64,000 bases of DNA. Source: Diploptera punctata. Lineage: Eukaryota; Arthropoda; Insecta; Blattodea; Blaberidae. The stretch lies in NCBI GenBank assembly GCA_030220185.1, contig JASPKZ010002336.1:406501-470500 (forward strand). The letters are read 5' to 3'. Positions within the stretch are counted from its first letter, which is position 1. Each line of letters starts with the position of its first letter. Under the pieces are notes generated by a model. The model saw only the letters and a list, made by a program, of their open reading frames with translations. It had not been told where the DNA came from and ran no database searches. Position numbers and translations under genes: made by a program. Below are positions 42,430 to 52,935 of the stretch, in pieces.

Positions 42430-43771
42430 CTGGGTGAGGCAATGAAACGGCACGATTTGGACTCCGGCTGACGGGCGCAGTGGGGGGTTATGGGAGTGGG
42501 GGAAACGACCTTGAGCATCTAGACAAGTGGAAATTTCAGTAGCCATGGAGCGTTGGTCAAACGTGCAACGTGCGTTTGCTGTAAAAGCATATTATAAAAA
42601 CATGGATAGTGTGGTTGGTGCCCAACGTGCTTTCCGTCTTAAGTTTAATCTACCGCCACGGGCTCCCGTGCCATCGAGGAAAGCTATCCTCCTGTGGGTG
42701 AAAAACTTTGAAGCCACTGCAAGCACGACGAAGAAAATTGGTGGTAGTGAAAAAACAATCAGGACCCCAGAGAACATTGATCGTGTGCGCGATGCATTAA
42801 CACGAAGTCCGCGAAAATCAGCAAGGCGGCACAGCGCTCAACTTGGTCTCAGCAATCGATCAGTGAGACGGATTTTGAAGAATGACCTACACTATCACCC
42901 ATACAAAATGCAGATAGTGCAAGCCCTACAACCTAACGATTACAATCATCGCATACGCTTTTGCCAAGCGATGCTTAATGTTATCGGAACAAATGGAGAA
43001 AGAGTGCATAACTTATGGATGAGTGATGAAGCCCACTTTCACCTTAGTGGTTACGTTAACAAGCAGAACTTCCGGTATTGGTCCGCAAATAACCCACGTG
43101 ATCTTCAATGAAAAACCTCTCCATCTGAAAAAGTAACAGTTTGGTGTGCAGTATCTTCTCGTGGACTCGTGGGACCCTATTTTTTTGAAGATGAACATGG
43201 TAACACAGTAACGGTGAACTCTGAACGTTATGCTGACATGTTAGTAACTTTTGGTCTGCCTGGCATCGATCAGTATGATCCAGATGAAGAAACACTCTTC
43301 CAGCAAGATGGTGCAACAAGCCATACTGCTAATGTCTCAATGGGTTTGCTGAGACTCGCTTTTCCAGGACGGCTAATAGGCAAGAATGGTGATATCCCTT
43401 GGCCCTCCCCGTTCGCCAGATTTGACCGCCCCAGACTTCTTTCTTTGGGGCTATCTTAAATGCAAAGTCTTCGAGGAAAATGCACCAAGAACAAAAGAAG
43501 ATCTGAAGGAGAGAATCCGGCAGGAAATTAACAACATTCCTTTGCAGATGCTACAGAACGCCATGGGTGGATTTCATCTTAGACTCCAACAATGTGTGCA
43601 AAACCAAGGACGTCACCTTACTGGCACCATATTCAAAAAATGATTGTTTTTTAAGGTAAAACATTAATTTCCACTCATGTACTTAAGATTCATGTTCAAA
43701 TAATTATACTCTTTTTGTAAATATATTATTGGTGATTTTTCAAAATCGTGCCGTTTCATTGCCTCACCCTG
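42430..43771 (+). mobile_element. mariner-type transposon, DD41D-like, nearly complete
   Basis: Inverted ends of about 28 bp (gggtgaggcaatgaaacggc on both sides), TA on each side (42428-42429, 43772-43773). It interrupts a PLE whose unbroken sequence is seen at 6521-6545. Confidence 0.9.
42545..43643 (+). pseudogene. mariner transposase, broken
   Basis: A start is at MERWSNVQRAFAVKAYY. Helix-turn-helix region about residues 1-120 (RSVRRILKNDLHYHPYKMQ). First catalytic Asp in MSDEAHFHLSG; second in LFQQDGATSHTA; third in SPDLTAPDFFLWGYLK, about 41 residues after the second once the frame change is allowed for. An in-frame TGA at about 43109 and a frameshift near 43400 inactivate it. The enzyme type cuts and pastes DNA at TA. 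Its good state suggests fairly recent arrival. Confidence 0.88.
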
Positions 43772-44575
43772 TATTTTCTAACTGTTTTAATAATTTAGTG
43801 TCTGAATTTATGTTTTTCAGACCAAACATGAGCAGCAACTGCAGATTTTTCTATTTTCCCATTTTCAATATTTCTTATGTGTTCTTTGGTTCTAATTTTT
43901 AGGTTTCTTTTTGTTTTTCCTATATATATCTTTTCACAACCCATGCATTCAATTTGATATATTCCTGATTTTTTACTTTTATCAGTTTTTTTCATTTTTG
44001 TTGGTTTTTTATTAGTTATTTAAACTGTAGTTATTTTTTGGTGCTAATTTAATATTAAACTTCTCAAATATCTTTTGGAATATATTGTGTACCCAAGAGA
44101 AAAACGGGTTTGATGAAAAAATGGTACACAAAAGGATAGAAAAGTATAAAAAACCAAAAAATTAGAAACAGAAGTACTCTTGAAAAAGAAAAACCACCTT
44201 TGAAAAAATATAGGAAATTCACATATCACCCTTAGGTGCACAATAAATTCCAAAAGATATTTGAGAAGTTTAATATTAAATTAGCACCGTAAAATAACTA
44301 CAGTTTAAATAAACTAATAAAAACCAACAAAAATGAAAAAAACTGATAAAAATAAAAAATCAGGAATATATCAAATTCAATGCATGAGATGTGAAAAGAT
44401 ATATAGAGGAAAAACAAAAAGGAACCTATTTGGGAAAAAAAACTATATTTAGAAGAACAAAAACCGAGTTATAAATTTTGAAATACCGACGGAGCGTGAC
44501 CTTCTTTGGCCAACCACAAGATGGAGCTGACATCGACATCCAGGGTGTGCAACATAATGCAACATGCCTACATAA

Positions 44576-45239
44576 TTTTATATATTAAATTTGGGAATTT
44601 TTAACATTATGAGGTTCAATTAATGAGAATTGAATGAATCGTGATTTCTTCTTACCTCATATTTCTATGTTTTTTTTAAACACAGCACTATAGTATCGGC
44701 GACCCATTGTCACCATCGTCAGCTGTTTTCACGACTGGAAAAGATGAAAACATCTGACGATGATGACAATGTGTCACCGATACTGCAGTGCTGTGTTTAA
44801 AAGAACATAGAAGTATGAGGTAAGAAGAAATCACGATTCATTTAATTCTTCTTCTTCTTCTTCCTTCCAAGTATTAGGCCGAGGCCTGTTACGATCCTAT
44901 AGAAAATTTTCCCTTATGGGAAATTCTCGTATAAGACTTGAAAGCATAATAGTAGTCCCTTCGATTGGTTGCTGGCCAAAGGAAGGCAAGACCAGTGATG
45001 GGGCTGCCATCTTATAGCCTCTGGTCAGGCTTTTCTGGAGAAGAAAAGAAAATAAAGGAAAGAAGAAATGGAAGAAAGGAAGGACTCCCTAGCCCTCGGA
45101 TGCCCTAATAGCGTCGGGGTCGAAAAAAACAAGAGTTAACCAAGAGAGGTTAGATAGTAAAGTTAAAAGAGTGCAAAACACAAGTAAGTGGAAGAAATGT
45201 TTTGCACAGCTTGGGCACCTTGTGGTCGCCATCCACATA
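44576..45239. mobile_element. PLE hairpin (family II) plus family D retroposon
   Basis: The hairpin (about 44585-44848) has inverted arms with tcttcttacctcat and two ribozyme-like places (stem II GAUGAC/GUCACC, but GAUA in place of GAAA). Repeat D follows (44849-45237, reverse). cctacataa flanks the block on both sides. Confidence 0.6.
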
Positions 45240-45408
45240 CCTACATAACTTAATAAATCAAACCAGTCTGGACAAGTTGACGATAAAACAGAATTGTTTT
45301 GAAACATGTCCAAGAACAAATCAACATTAATATTGAGGTAAGATGATCAGACTGAAAATAATATAATTAAAATAACCTCAAAATATCACTTCCTAAAATT
45401 AAATATTA

Positions 45409-45930
45409 ATAACTTTTTCTCTTTACCATTGATTACAATAGTTTAGTTAAGTACTATACAATACTTTATTGACTTTTCTGCTTAGCAAAATTTCTAATAA
45501 AAAAAACTATTAAGATCACAAATTGAAGGAAAATGGAATGCTGACAGCATGAATAAATCATGATCAATTAAAATTAAAAAAATCTGTGCTTGATTCACCA
45601 AGGCATGAAGCAGTGACTTTGGTCTGCCTAAAAACTGGTCTTTATTGCTTGGCAGCTCATTTAAATAAGATATCTGTATACATAACTCTAATTTTTGTGT
45701 TACATAAACAAAAGAGTTCAGTTATTAATGAGTTGTATTTCTTGATTTTTATGCAGACTAGTTTCGTCGCTTTTGTGCAACATTCTCGATGCATTACAAC
45801 TCTCAGTTCATTACAATAATGAATTCTTGTTATGTCTAAGAAGTCACAGATTGCTGTCCTTTATGGTGATCAAAAATTAAAAAATTGAATATTAATTTTG
45901 TTTGATTTTGAATGTTTTTATTTTATTATT
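45409..45930. other. intron, no feature recognised
   Basis: Includes the remaining flank of tRNA-like repeat B (tttttctctttaccattgat). The open frame at 45586-45819 has no recognisable domain. Confidence 0.55.
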
Positions 45931-45939
45931 TGTGACAGA

Positions 45940-46234
45940 GTCCACCACTATGGTCTTGAGGTAGCATGCTGCCTTGTCATGCAGCAGGCCCGGGTTCGAT
46001 CCCTGGTCGGGGCAGTTTTTCTGGGTGAGGTTTTTATGGGGTTTTTCCTCACCTGTATGACAAATGTCAGGAAAACTTTAAGGCCCAAATGGTCCCCGAA
46101 ATCATATGGCCATCATCATTATCCTTCACCGGTGTGGAAAGCAATGGGAAGCTACCACACCTACAATTCCCTAGTAAAGCTGGAAGCATAGCGTGAAGGA
46201 CCTGCCTTCGGGCAGAATTACTATGGATGGATGG
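45940..46234 (+). mobile_element. SINE family G, full length
   Basis: tRNA-derived head (cttgaggtagcatgctgcc, gggttcgatccc), body, (ATGG)n tail. Exact 12-bp duplication atttgtgacaga (45928-45939 and 46235-46246). Confidence 0.9.
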
Positions 46235-46384
46235 ATTTGTGACAGAATTAATAAATGTTATATATTTTTTTTCTTTTTTCATTTTTTTAATAATTGCTGG
46301 GGTGTATGGCATTTTTGATGGTGCAGAATATTTAAGAAAATACAATAAAATAATATATACTGTAATTATCAATAATTTGAATTT

Positions 46385-46560
46385 TATCAGAAGGAGTTAA
46401 GAAGTATGAGGTGAGTCAAGAAACTTCTCAACAAAATTTATCAGAAGATTTCAAGAATATCTGAATAGAAGAAATATAAATAATAGGAGTTAGAATATTC
46501 ACGACTCACCTCATATTTGTAGATTTCCAGGTTTTGACGCGTTAAGCATCATTATCAATT
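46385..46560. repeat. PLE end fragments
   Basis: agtatgaggtgagtcaagaa and gactcacctcatatttgtag in inverted order; a decayed ribozyme-like core with stem II GAUGC/GCGUC. Confidence 0.5.
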
Positions 46561-46564
46561 CTTT

Positions 46565-46980
46565 CTAACTAAGTGCTGAATGCTGAATTATTTAGCAAAT
46601 ATGAATTATATAGAAATATGTTAACACGCGTGATAAGATTTTTGAAAATTAAATACTATTCTGAAAAATTTAACAATAACAAAAATGACCCTAAAAAATT
46701 TTGGCAGACTGTCAGTGAGGCCACTGATACTTTTTCAAGTAAAAAATCTTCAATCAATGAAATCATAAATCTGAATGGTCAACAAATACAGAATAAAAAT
46801 GACATTGCTAATGAATTTAATGAGCATTTTACTGAAATAGGACGCAACATTGCTGCTAACATAAATAAGAAAATATTTAATTCTTCTCACTACAATTTTG
46901 AAAATAAGGAAATCAATGATATGATGAGTGATGATGATAGTGGTGCGCCAGGAGAGTCCTTAATTCTAAACTTAATCTAA
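46565..46980 (+). pseudogene. LINE fragment between endonuclease and reverse transcriptase
   Basis: The frame at 46573-46980 reads KYYSEKFNNNKNDPKKFWQT and ANEFNEHFTEIGRNIAANIN. The 'N-x-x-PKKFW...' and 'IANxFNxxFxxIG' patterns are typical of CR1/Jockey-type LINEs. It then runs into non-LINE sequence. No reverse transcriptase follows. Confidence 0.75.
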
Positions 46981-46984
46981 GGCA

Positions 46985-47175
46985 AATATGAATGATGATG
47001 ATGATTATGATTGCCATATGATGATCGGGGACCGTTTGAGCCTTAAATTTTCCTGACATTTGTCTTACAAGTGAGGAAAAACCCTGTAAAAAACCTCAGC
47101 CAGAAAACTTGTCCCAACCGGGGATTGAACCCAGGCCTGCTGCATGCTACCTCGAGACCATAGCAGCGGACTATT
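46985..47175 (-). mobile_element. SINE family G, partial
   Basis: Reverse copy with cctgacatttgtcttacaag and tRNA head gggattgaacccagg. Confidence 0.7.
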
Positions 47176-47256
47176 CTATAGAATTTATTATGCTAAAAAT
47201 AACATGCCAATGTACTAATAAAGTAATTTAGAATGGAATTTTATTTGTGTTCACAG

Positions 47257-47404
47257 TTCTTGGGGCAGATAGGCTATTGTCCACAGTTTGATGCAATCAA
47301 TGAATCTCTAACAGGTTATGAAATGCTCAGTCTCTTTGCTAATCTACGTGGAGTTCCAGATGTTAGTGTTAACCATGAGGTGAACAAATGGCTTTCTTTA
47401 ATGG
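47257..47404 (+). CDS. ABCA-type transporter, exon i (Q-loop region)
   Basis: This exon has 49 codons plus one base, acceptor gttcacag and donor ATGG|gtgagt. It encodes FLGQIGYCPQFDAINESLTG, then YEMLSLFANLRGV and a helical piece. GYCPQFDA is the ABCA Q-loop, whose glutamine contacts Mg-ATP and the membrane domain. 'LTGYEML-x-x-FA-x-LRG' is also classic for the subfamily. It fits in phase between Walker A (40764 exon) and the signature motif (51702 exon). The 6.3 kb intron before it holds nested PLE, mariner and SINE insertions. Confidence 0.95.
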
Positions 47405-47599
47405 GTGAGTTAAAAAATGGCTTATACATAGTATCCTGAAATATTGTATAGAATTTTACCATAAATGACTCATTGAATTTAAACACTGTATTTTTACAAA
47501 CTATAATTTAGAAAATTAAGTTTGTGTTGAACAAATTAAAAACTCCTGAAGTTTCCACCATAACAATATGGTTGGTTGGTATCTAATGTTGAGCACTTG

Positions 47600-48323
47600 A
47601 TAATGAAATCATTCACTCTCTTGCACTCCAATATTTAGCAGAAAGGCTGGTCTCTTCTACAAAAGCTGGACAACGGAGGAGATGGTTTCTTTCCATATCT
47701 TCATTTAAATTGCAAAAAGGGCATTTATGTGAATCTGTTATGCCAAGTCTGTGTAGGTGTTTATTCAGGCAGTCGTGTCCCGTTAGCAGTCTAAATGTTG
47801 CTACTGCAGATTTTCTTTGTAATGTAGTAATATCATAAGCTTGTAGATTTTCCCATTCCTTTCCAGATGTTTTGGTGGTGTATTCTTCTCTAAGTTTATT
47901 GATATATTTATTTGAGATAATTCTTTTGATAGAGTGAAAGGAAACTGGAGTAGAAGTTGGGTTTGAAACAATTTTGCTACCCTTCTTGGCCAGAAAATCG
48001 GCTATTTCATTGCCTGTCACTCCACAATGGGCCAGAATCCATTGAAGTACAACTTCTTTATGTAGACGGGATAACTGTTTTATCATTTTGTGATATTCGA
48101 TAATTTTGATGCTTTTGGGTTCTGTGTCTCGTGTTATAGCGAGAATGGCTGCTTTGGAGTCACATAGAATTACAACTTTTGTAAATGTTTGGATGTGATA
48201 TAAAAGATTTTGTAAACTTAAGAAAATTGCTAGAATTTCGCCATCAAAGTTTGTTGAATTTGTGTTTAGTTTACGATAAAAGGAAAAAAGTGGACATACT
48301 GCACCAGCACCAGTGCAATATGA
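47600..48323 (-). pseudogene. LINE RNase H domain and C-terminal end
   Basis: An open frame of 237 codons (47613-48326), in frame to its stop. RNase H motifs: NFDGEILAI, VVILCDSKAAILAI, QWILAHCGVTGNEIADFLAK. A Cys-x2-Cys...His...Cys end (HKCPFCNLNEDMERNHLLRC) follows. The reverse transcriptase that should precede it is replaced by another LINE inserted at 48333. It presumably belongs to an I/Jockey-like element. No visible break inside the domain. Confidence 0.85.
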
Positions 48324-48332
48324 CAATATAAA

Positions 48333-49439
48333 CGGAAGGGTAGATCATTCTCTGATGGATATTTCACAATGCAAATTTTGATTAAGAAACATTGTGAATT
48401 TAATATAAAAACACACTTGGCATTTATTGACTTTAAAAAAGCCTTTGATAAAGTGAACAGAAGTCTGTTATTTGAAATTTTGGTGAAAGATCAGATCCCA
48501 AAGCAGATCATATATAATATTTATAACATTTATAAGTCAACTCTCATTGCAATAAAAATAAAAGAAAAAATAACTCAATGGAAAGAAATAAACTCAGGAG
48601 TCAGACAAGGTTGTGGCCTCTCCCCTCTACTTTTTAACATATATATGAATGCCATTGTAAAAGACTTTAGAGAAACAAAACATGGAAGTATCACTATCAA
48701 TAGAAATTTAAAATTAGATATAATAATGTTTGCAGATGATCTTGTTTTACTAGCAACATCTGAAGATGATTTACAATGGTCAGTACATAATTTAAATTTG
48801 ATAGCCCAGAAATATTCAATGGAAATATCTACCAATAAAACTAAAATGATGGCCTTTTGTGGAAAATCCCCAATACCAAGCAAAATTTGTTTAAATAACA
48901 AAATTTTAGAGAGAGTTTACTTATTTAGGATATAAACTTTCTTTTGTTGAAAATTTGGATTTATCAGAGAAAATTGTGAAATTTAACAAATCAATGGGAA
49001 TAATTAATAGAGTTTTAAAACCTTCATTAGTGCAAAAATCAACTTGTGCTCGTCTTTATCTAATAATGGCTCAACCAGTCCTATGTTATGGGAGTGAAGC
49101 GTGGACTATAAGGACGAGAGATGAAAGCAGACTAACAGCTTGTGAGATGAGATTTATGCGCCGAATAGCTGGCTACACCAAATGGGATCGAAAGAAAAAT
49201 GTAGAAATCCTTCAAGAACTTAATGTGTCACCAATACTGGACTGCATCTCCAGATATCAGCTAAACTAAAACATGTCTCAAGAATGGCTAGATCCAGGAT
49301 CCCCAAGGCAATAATGAACTACTGTCCAAATGGAAAACGGTCACTTGGTCGACCTATGAAAAGATGGTACGAAAACCGCTTTCTCAGGCCGTAACAGTTC
49401 TTCTAGGACTAATACCTGGCAGGATGATGTTGATGATGG
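48333..49439 (+). pseudogene. 5'-truncated LINE, longer copy of 4790-5440
   Basis: It starts within RT at GRSFSDGYFTMQILIKKH. It has FIDFKKAFDKVNRSL (first catalytic Asp), GVRQGCGLSPLLFNIYM and MFADDLVLLATS (catalytic ADD). After a frame change at about 48920 the 3' part runs on (VLCYGSEAWTIRTRD, RFMRRIAGYTKWDRKKN). Flanked by caatataaa (48324-48332 and 49440-49448). Ends in GAT-rich tail. Confidence 0.85.
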
Positions 49440-49453
49440 CAATATAAATGTTC

Positions 49454-49745
49454 AGTGCCACGCTGTAGCTGAGTGGTTAAGACAGGATGCCTTGGTGCAG
49501 AATTATGGGACTTGTGCTGGTTCGGGTCTCCATGGGAGAAGAATTTTTCTAAATTTTCTCAAGGAATTTCTTCCAGTATGGGACTGGTGCCTACCTAGCA
49601 TCTTGAGGCATTTGGGTAGGTACAATAAGTAGCGGCTCCCGGTTGAGAAAAGTTGGATGATCATCTTCCTTTGTGATTAACACACATGGATGCAAAGCCA
49701 GGAGCCAGCTGGTAGGCCAAGGGCCTGTTGTGCCATGGAGTTTAG
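49454..49745 (+). mobile_element. SINE family C
   Basis: Second copy of 9590-9945: cacgctgtagctgagtggtt, ggttcgggtctcc, agtatgggactggtgcc. It lies directly after the LINE. Confidence 0.75.
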
Positions 49746-49807
49746 TTCAGTAGTAGTATGTACACTATCATATAATAAAATCCAACTATAGTCAAGTTAA
49801 AATATAA

Positions 49808-50296
49808 ATTAATGAGTCATTTTTTACATCTTCTCATATTTTATGTTTTCTTAAACACGGAAACTGCTGAAAATGGTGAAATTGAAAAATCAGCTATTAC
49901 AGCACATAGTTTATTGGAGAGTCATAAAATTGAAAAAGTGGCCAAACTTCTAAAACATTTGGAAAAACCTTTAGAATTGACAGTTTGGGAGAACAAATTT
50001 AAATCCATGAATTTCGAAATTCCTGATGAATGGGACCTGATCTCGAAGTTCATCAAATCAACACCAGATGGCAACGTTCAGTTCATCAAATCAACAACAG
50101 ACAGCAACGTTATAGATGGAGATTCCAACAAAAATCCGGTAGTCATAATGTCGGTTGAAAATGAAAGGGATGTCCTTTTGAAAACTGCAGTTTCCGTGTT
50201 CAAGAAAACATAAAATATGAGGTAAGATGTAAAAAAATTACTCATTAATTTATGAACAAGAACCTCATAATGTTATTTCCAATATCTAATTATGAA
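49808..50296 (+). mobile_element. PLE insertion with short inverted 5' arm
   Basis: Exact 11-bp duplication ttaaaatataa (49797-49807, 50297-50307). A left inverted arm of about 60 bp, then direct PLE coding (NGEIEKSAITAHSLLESHKI, MNFEIPDEWDLISKF). Right end full tail gaacctcataatgttatttcc. Ribozyme-like place UUGAAAAU, stem II GAAAGG/CCUUUU, GAAAACUGCAGU. Confidence 0.87.
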
Positions 50297-50639
50297 TTAA
50301 AATATAAGTTTTGTGCAGGATTAAAATTGAACATTTTTTTCTGGGGGAGGGGAATTTTAAAATTTCAACAGAATTGTGTGCATTTTTTATGGTTAACATT
50401 ATCATAAACTTTGATAATAATGAGATCATTTTATTATTAATGTTATTGTATCCAAATTTTTATTTTATCCACCTTATTATTAATGTTATTATTTCCAAAT
50501 TTTTATTTTATTCACTTTTATTTTGGCTGTTTCACTCCACCCTCTCCTGAAATTGCTGCTTTGTACAAATAACTGCTTTGCACATCAGTAGAGCTGGGCC
50601 TGTTCATAATATGTATATCCCATTTCAAATAAAACGATT

Positions 50640-51045
50640 AGCTACTTTTTTTTAAGTAAAATTTTATTAAGATTGAATTAATATACTTCATTCCTCACCT
50701 CACACCCAGTCTTCTAATTATACCGCTCTTTCAAAGCCTTGGCAGCTTCATCTTCAGTAATATCTCATTTACTGATGTTATGTCAATCAGGAGAACTACT
50801 AGAATAGTTCTTCTGATCAGTTGACAAGATGAGTAGTTCTTCTGATCGACATAATATCGGTCAACGAGATATTACTGAAGATGAAGCTGCCAAGGCTTTG
50901 AAACTGCAGTATAATTAGAAGATTGGATATGAGGATATGAGGTGAGGTACGAAGTATTTTAATTTAATCTTAAATTAAACCTCATAGTAATTTTTTTCCT
51001 ATAAAAGTTCAAAAATGTATTACCTCACCTCATAATCTTATGAGG
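50640..51045. mobile_element. PLE foldback, family III
   Basis: Inverted arms (cattcctcacctcacacccag... and ...ggatatgaggtgaggtacg). Two facing ribozyme-like motifs. Right tail aacctcatagtaatttttttcc. Confidence 0.78.
50868..50916 (+). ncRNA. candidate hammerhead ribozyme, family III, best stem I
   Basis: CUGAAGA (50875-50881), extra U50882, stem II GAAGC (50883-50887) with GCUUU (50895-50899), GAAA (50900-50903), palindrome ACUGCAGU (50903-50910), predicted cut after A50911, stem I AUUA (50871-50874) with UAAU (50912-50915). Confidence 0.68.
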
Positions 51046-51565
51046 TGAGGTAATCTTAACTAAGAAGCCGTCATTTGCAAAGATAGAAACAAAGGTTTCA
51101 AAGCATTTGGCACAAGGGAATTACCACGTATATGAGAAAAATTTGCATCTAGTTTGCAACTCGCCTCGGTAGCTCATTTGGTAGAGCATTTGGCCCGGAA
51201 AGCCAAATGTCCCGGGTTCGAGTCTCGGTCTAGGCGAACATTTTTCTCTTTAAATATAATTTATTCTTCAGTGAGAAGTGTTAAATTAATAAAAAAACAT
51301 CAATAGAAGCCCTACTGGCTTTATAAAGTAGTGTTAAATTCCCAATAAATGTCTTCTTAACTAAGAAGCTGCCATTTGCAAAGATAGAAACAAAGGTTTT
51401 AAAGCATTTGGCACGAGGGAATTACAACGTATATAAGAGAAAAATTTGCGTCTAGATCGCAACTCACCTAGGTAGCTCAGTTGGTAGAGCATTTGGCCCG
51501 GAAAGCCAAAGATCTCGGATTCGAGTCTCGGTCTAGGCGAAAAAAATTCTCTTTAAATATAATTT
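51046..51565 (+). repeat. tRNA-like repeats, family A, two tandem copies
   Basis: Bodies at about 51163-51236 and 51464-51539, about 301 bases apart, A and B boxes good, flanked by gagaaaaatttgc and cgaa-ttttctcttt. Confidence 0.75.
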
Positions 51566-51701
51566 AATCAAATTTTATTTAATTTTGCTTAAATAAATAT
51601 TACATCATATTGCTAATTCCTAAAAAAAAATAATTAGCTACATATTTCGTGTTTTTTATGTATATTTAGCTCTGTGAGCATAAATGATATATTTATTACA
51701 G

Positions 51702-51912
51702 GTCTCAATGAATATAAGAATAGGCAATGTGGAACATATAGTGGAGGCAATAAACGAAAGTTGAGCACTGCTATGTCTTTGATAGGAGATCCACCTATTG
51801 TATTTTTGGATGAACCAACAAGTGGAGTTGATCCTGTGGCAAGAAGAAATCTTTGGACTGTTCTGACAAATATTCAGAAATCTGGACAATCTGTTGTCCT
51901 TACATCTCACAG
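51702..51912 (+). CDS. ABCA-type transporter, exon j (signature, Walker B)
   Basis: This 211-base exon has acceptor tattacag and donor CACAG|gtattc. The signature motif is [12 protein letters not shown], Walker B is IVFLDEP with the catalytic glutamate, the D-loop is SGVDP, and the H-loop histidine is in LTSHS, split by the next intron. All residues needed for ATP hydrolysis are present, so this half is not decaying. The exon enters with 2 bases and leaves 2 (AG), which complete serine with the T of 61886. The following intron is about 10 kb and is the most repeat-loaded after the first. Confidence 0.96.
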
Positions 51913-52564
51913 GTATTCTATTAATTTTTTATGTATGTAATGTGTATCTATTTACAACTCGTATTTGGGAGTTATTGGCTTCCATTTCTGAGCCAATCAA
52001 CTAATACTGAATTTCCTTTCTACTTTCCTCAACCATTCACCAATTTTACAGCATTAAAATCTTAGTGTGCTGGGAAATGGGCCACAGTTGTGCTAATTGC
52101 ATATTACAAGAACTCTTTTATGTCCTTATAGATTGTGAGCAGTTGATGAAATCACATAAAAGGATTTTACTTAGCCAATAAAAAAATTGTTTTCCATATT
52201 TATTTATTTTCTTAAATATTTTTACCATCCAACAACAACACATCCCAAAATTTCAGAGTCAAAAGTTAAGAAATGTAAAAAGACAAATTTATTTGTTCTA
52301 TGTACAAATATTAATAATATAGTAATAACAATTATTGGGTTCTTTGGGTTCTTATATACATTTTAATTTTTCACTCACTGTGAAATAACTTAATTTGAGT
52401 CCCTACATAGACAGAAAACCTTTCAAATTGAACAGTATACTCTAAAGAGGGGGGGGGATGAACTGATATCGGAGGTTAAAAGATTTTTAAAAATTTAACA
52501 ATGTGAATAACAAAACATTATGCATAAAGATAGGATTATACCTCTTCCAAGCTAAGTTCCAGTT
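51913..52564. other. intron, no feature recognised
   Basis: AT-rich; a short G run at 52449. No ORF or repeat assigned. Confidence 0.6.
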
Positions 52565-52574
52565 GTAATATAAA

Positions 52575-52925
52575 CAATATATAAATTTGGGAATTTTTAA
52601 CATTGAGATTTTATTGATAAGAATCAAATGAATCGTGAATTCTTCTTACCTCATACTTCTATGTTTCTTTAAACACAGCACTGCAGTATCAGTGACCATT
52701 GTCAGCTGTTTTCACGACTCAATTTTTTTCTTTTGCTGGAAATTATCCAAACTGCCAACCTTCAAAAGAACACCAGATGGCAGTTTGGATAATTTCTGGC
52801 AAAAAAAAATTAACAGTCGTGAAAACAGCTGACAATGGTGACGATGGTCACTGATACTGTGGTGCTGTGTTTAAAGAAACATAGAAGTGTGAGGTAAGAA
52901 GAATTCACGATTCATTTGATTCTTA
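52575..52925. mobile_element. PLE foldback, family II
   Basis: Exact 10-bp duplication gtaatataaa (52565-52574 and 52926-52935). Left end full tail (ttgggaatttttaacattgag), right end short. Ribozyme-like places have GAUA and are probably inactive. Confidence 0.87.
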
Positions 52926-52935
52926 GTAATATAAA

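Larger units (their letters stand above)
42152..45408. mobile_element. PLE foldback, family IV, with nested mariner and others
   Basis: Edges ataattttttct and ataactttttct (one mismatch). Left arm 42152-44090 holds a mariner (42430-43771). The right arm from about 44095 holds a family II hairpin and a family D retroposon. Left end short, right end with full tail. GIY-YIG coding (SGIYQIECMGCEKIYIGKTK) at 43795-43995 minus. Confidence 0.78.

Noticed and set aside
44755..44800. Active hammerhead in family II
   Set aside because: Stem I and stem II pair very well, but GAAA reads GAUA and the base at the cleavage site is G, which should prevent the usual reaction.
45586..45819. 77-codon frame as small gene
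   Set aside because: No domain, no splice context, ordinary composition for chance frames in this AT-rich sequence.
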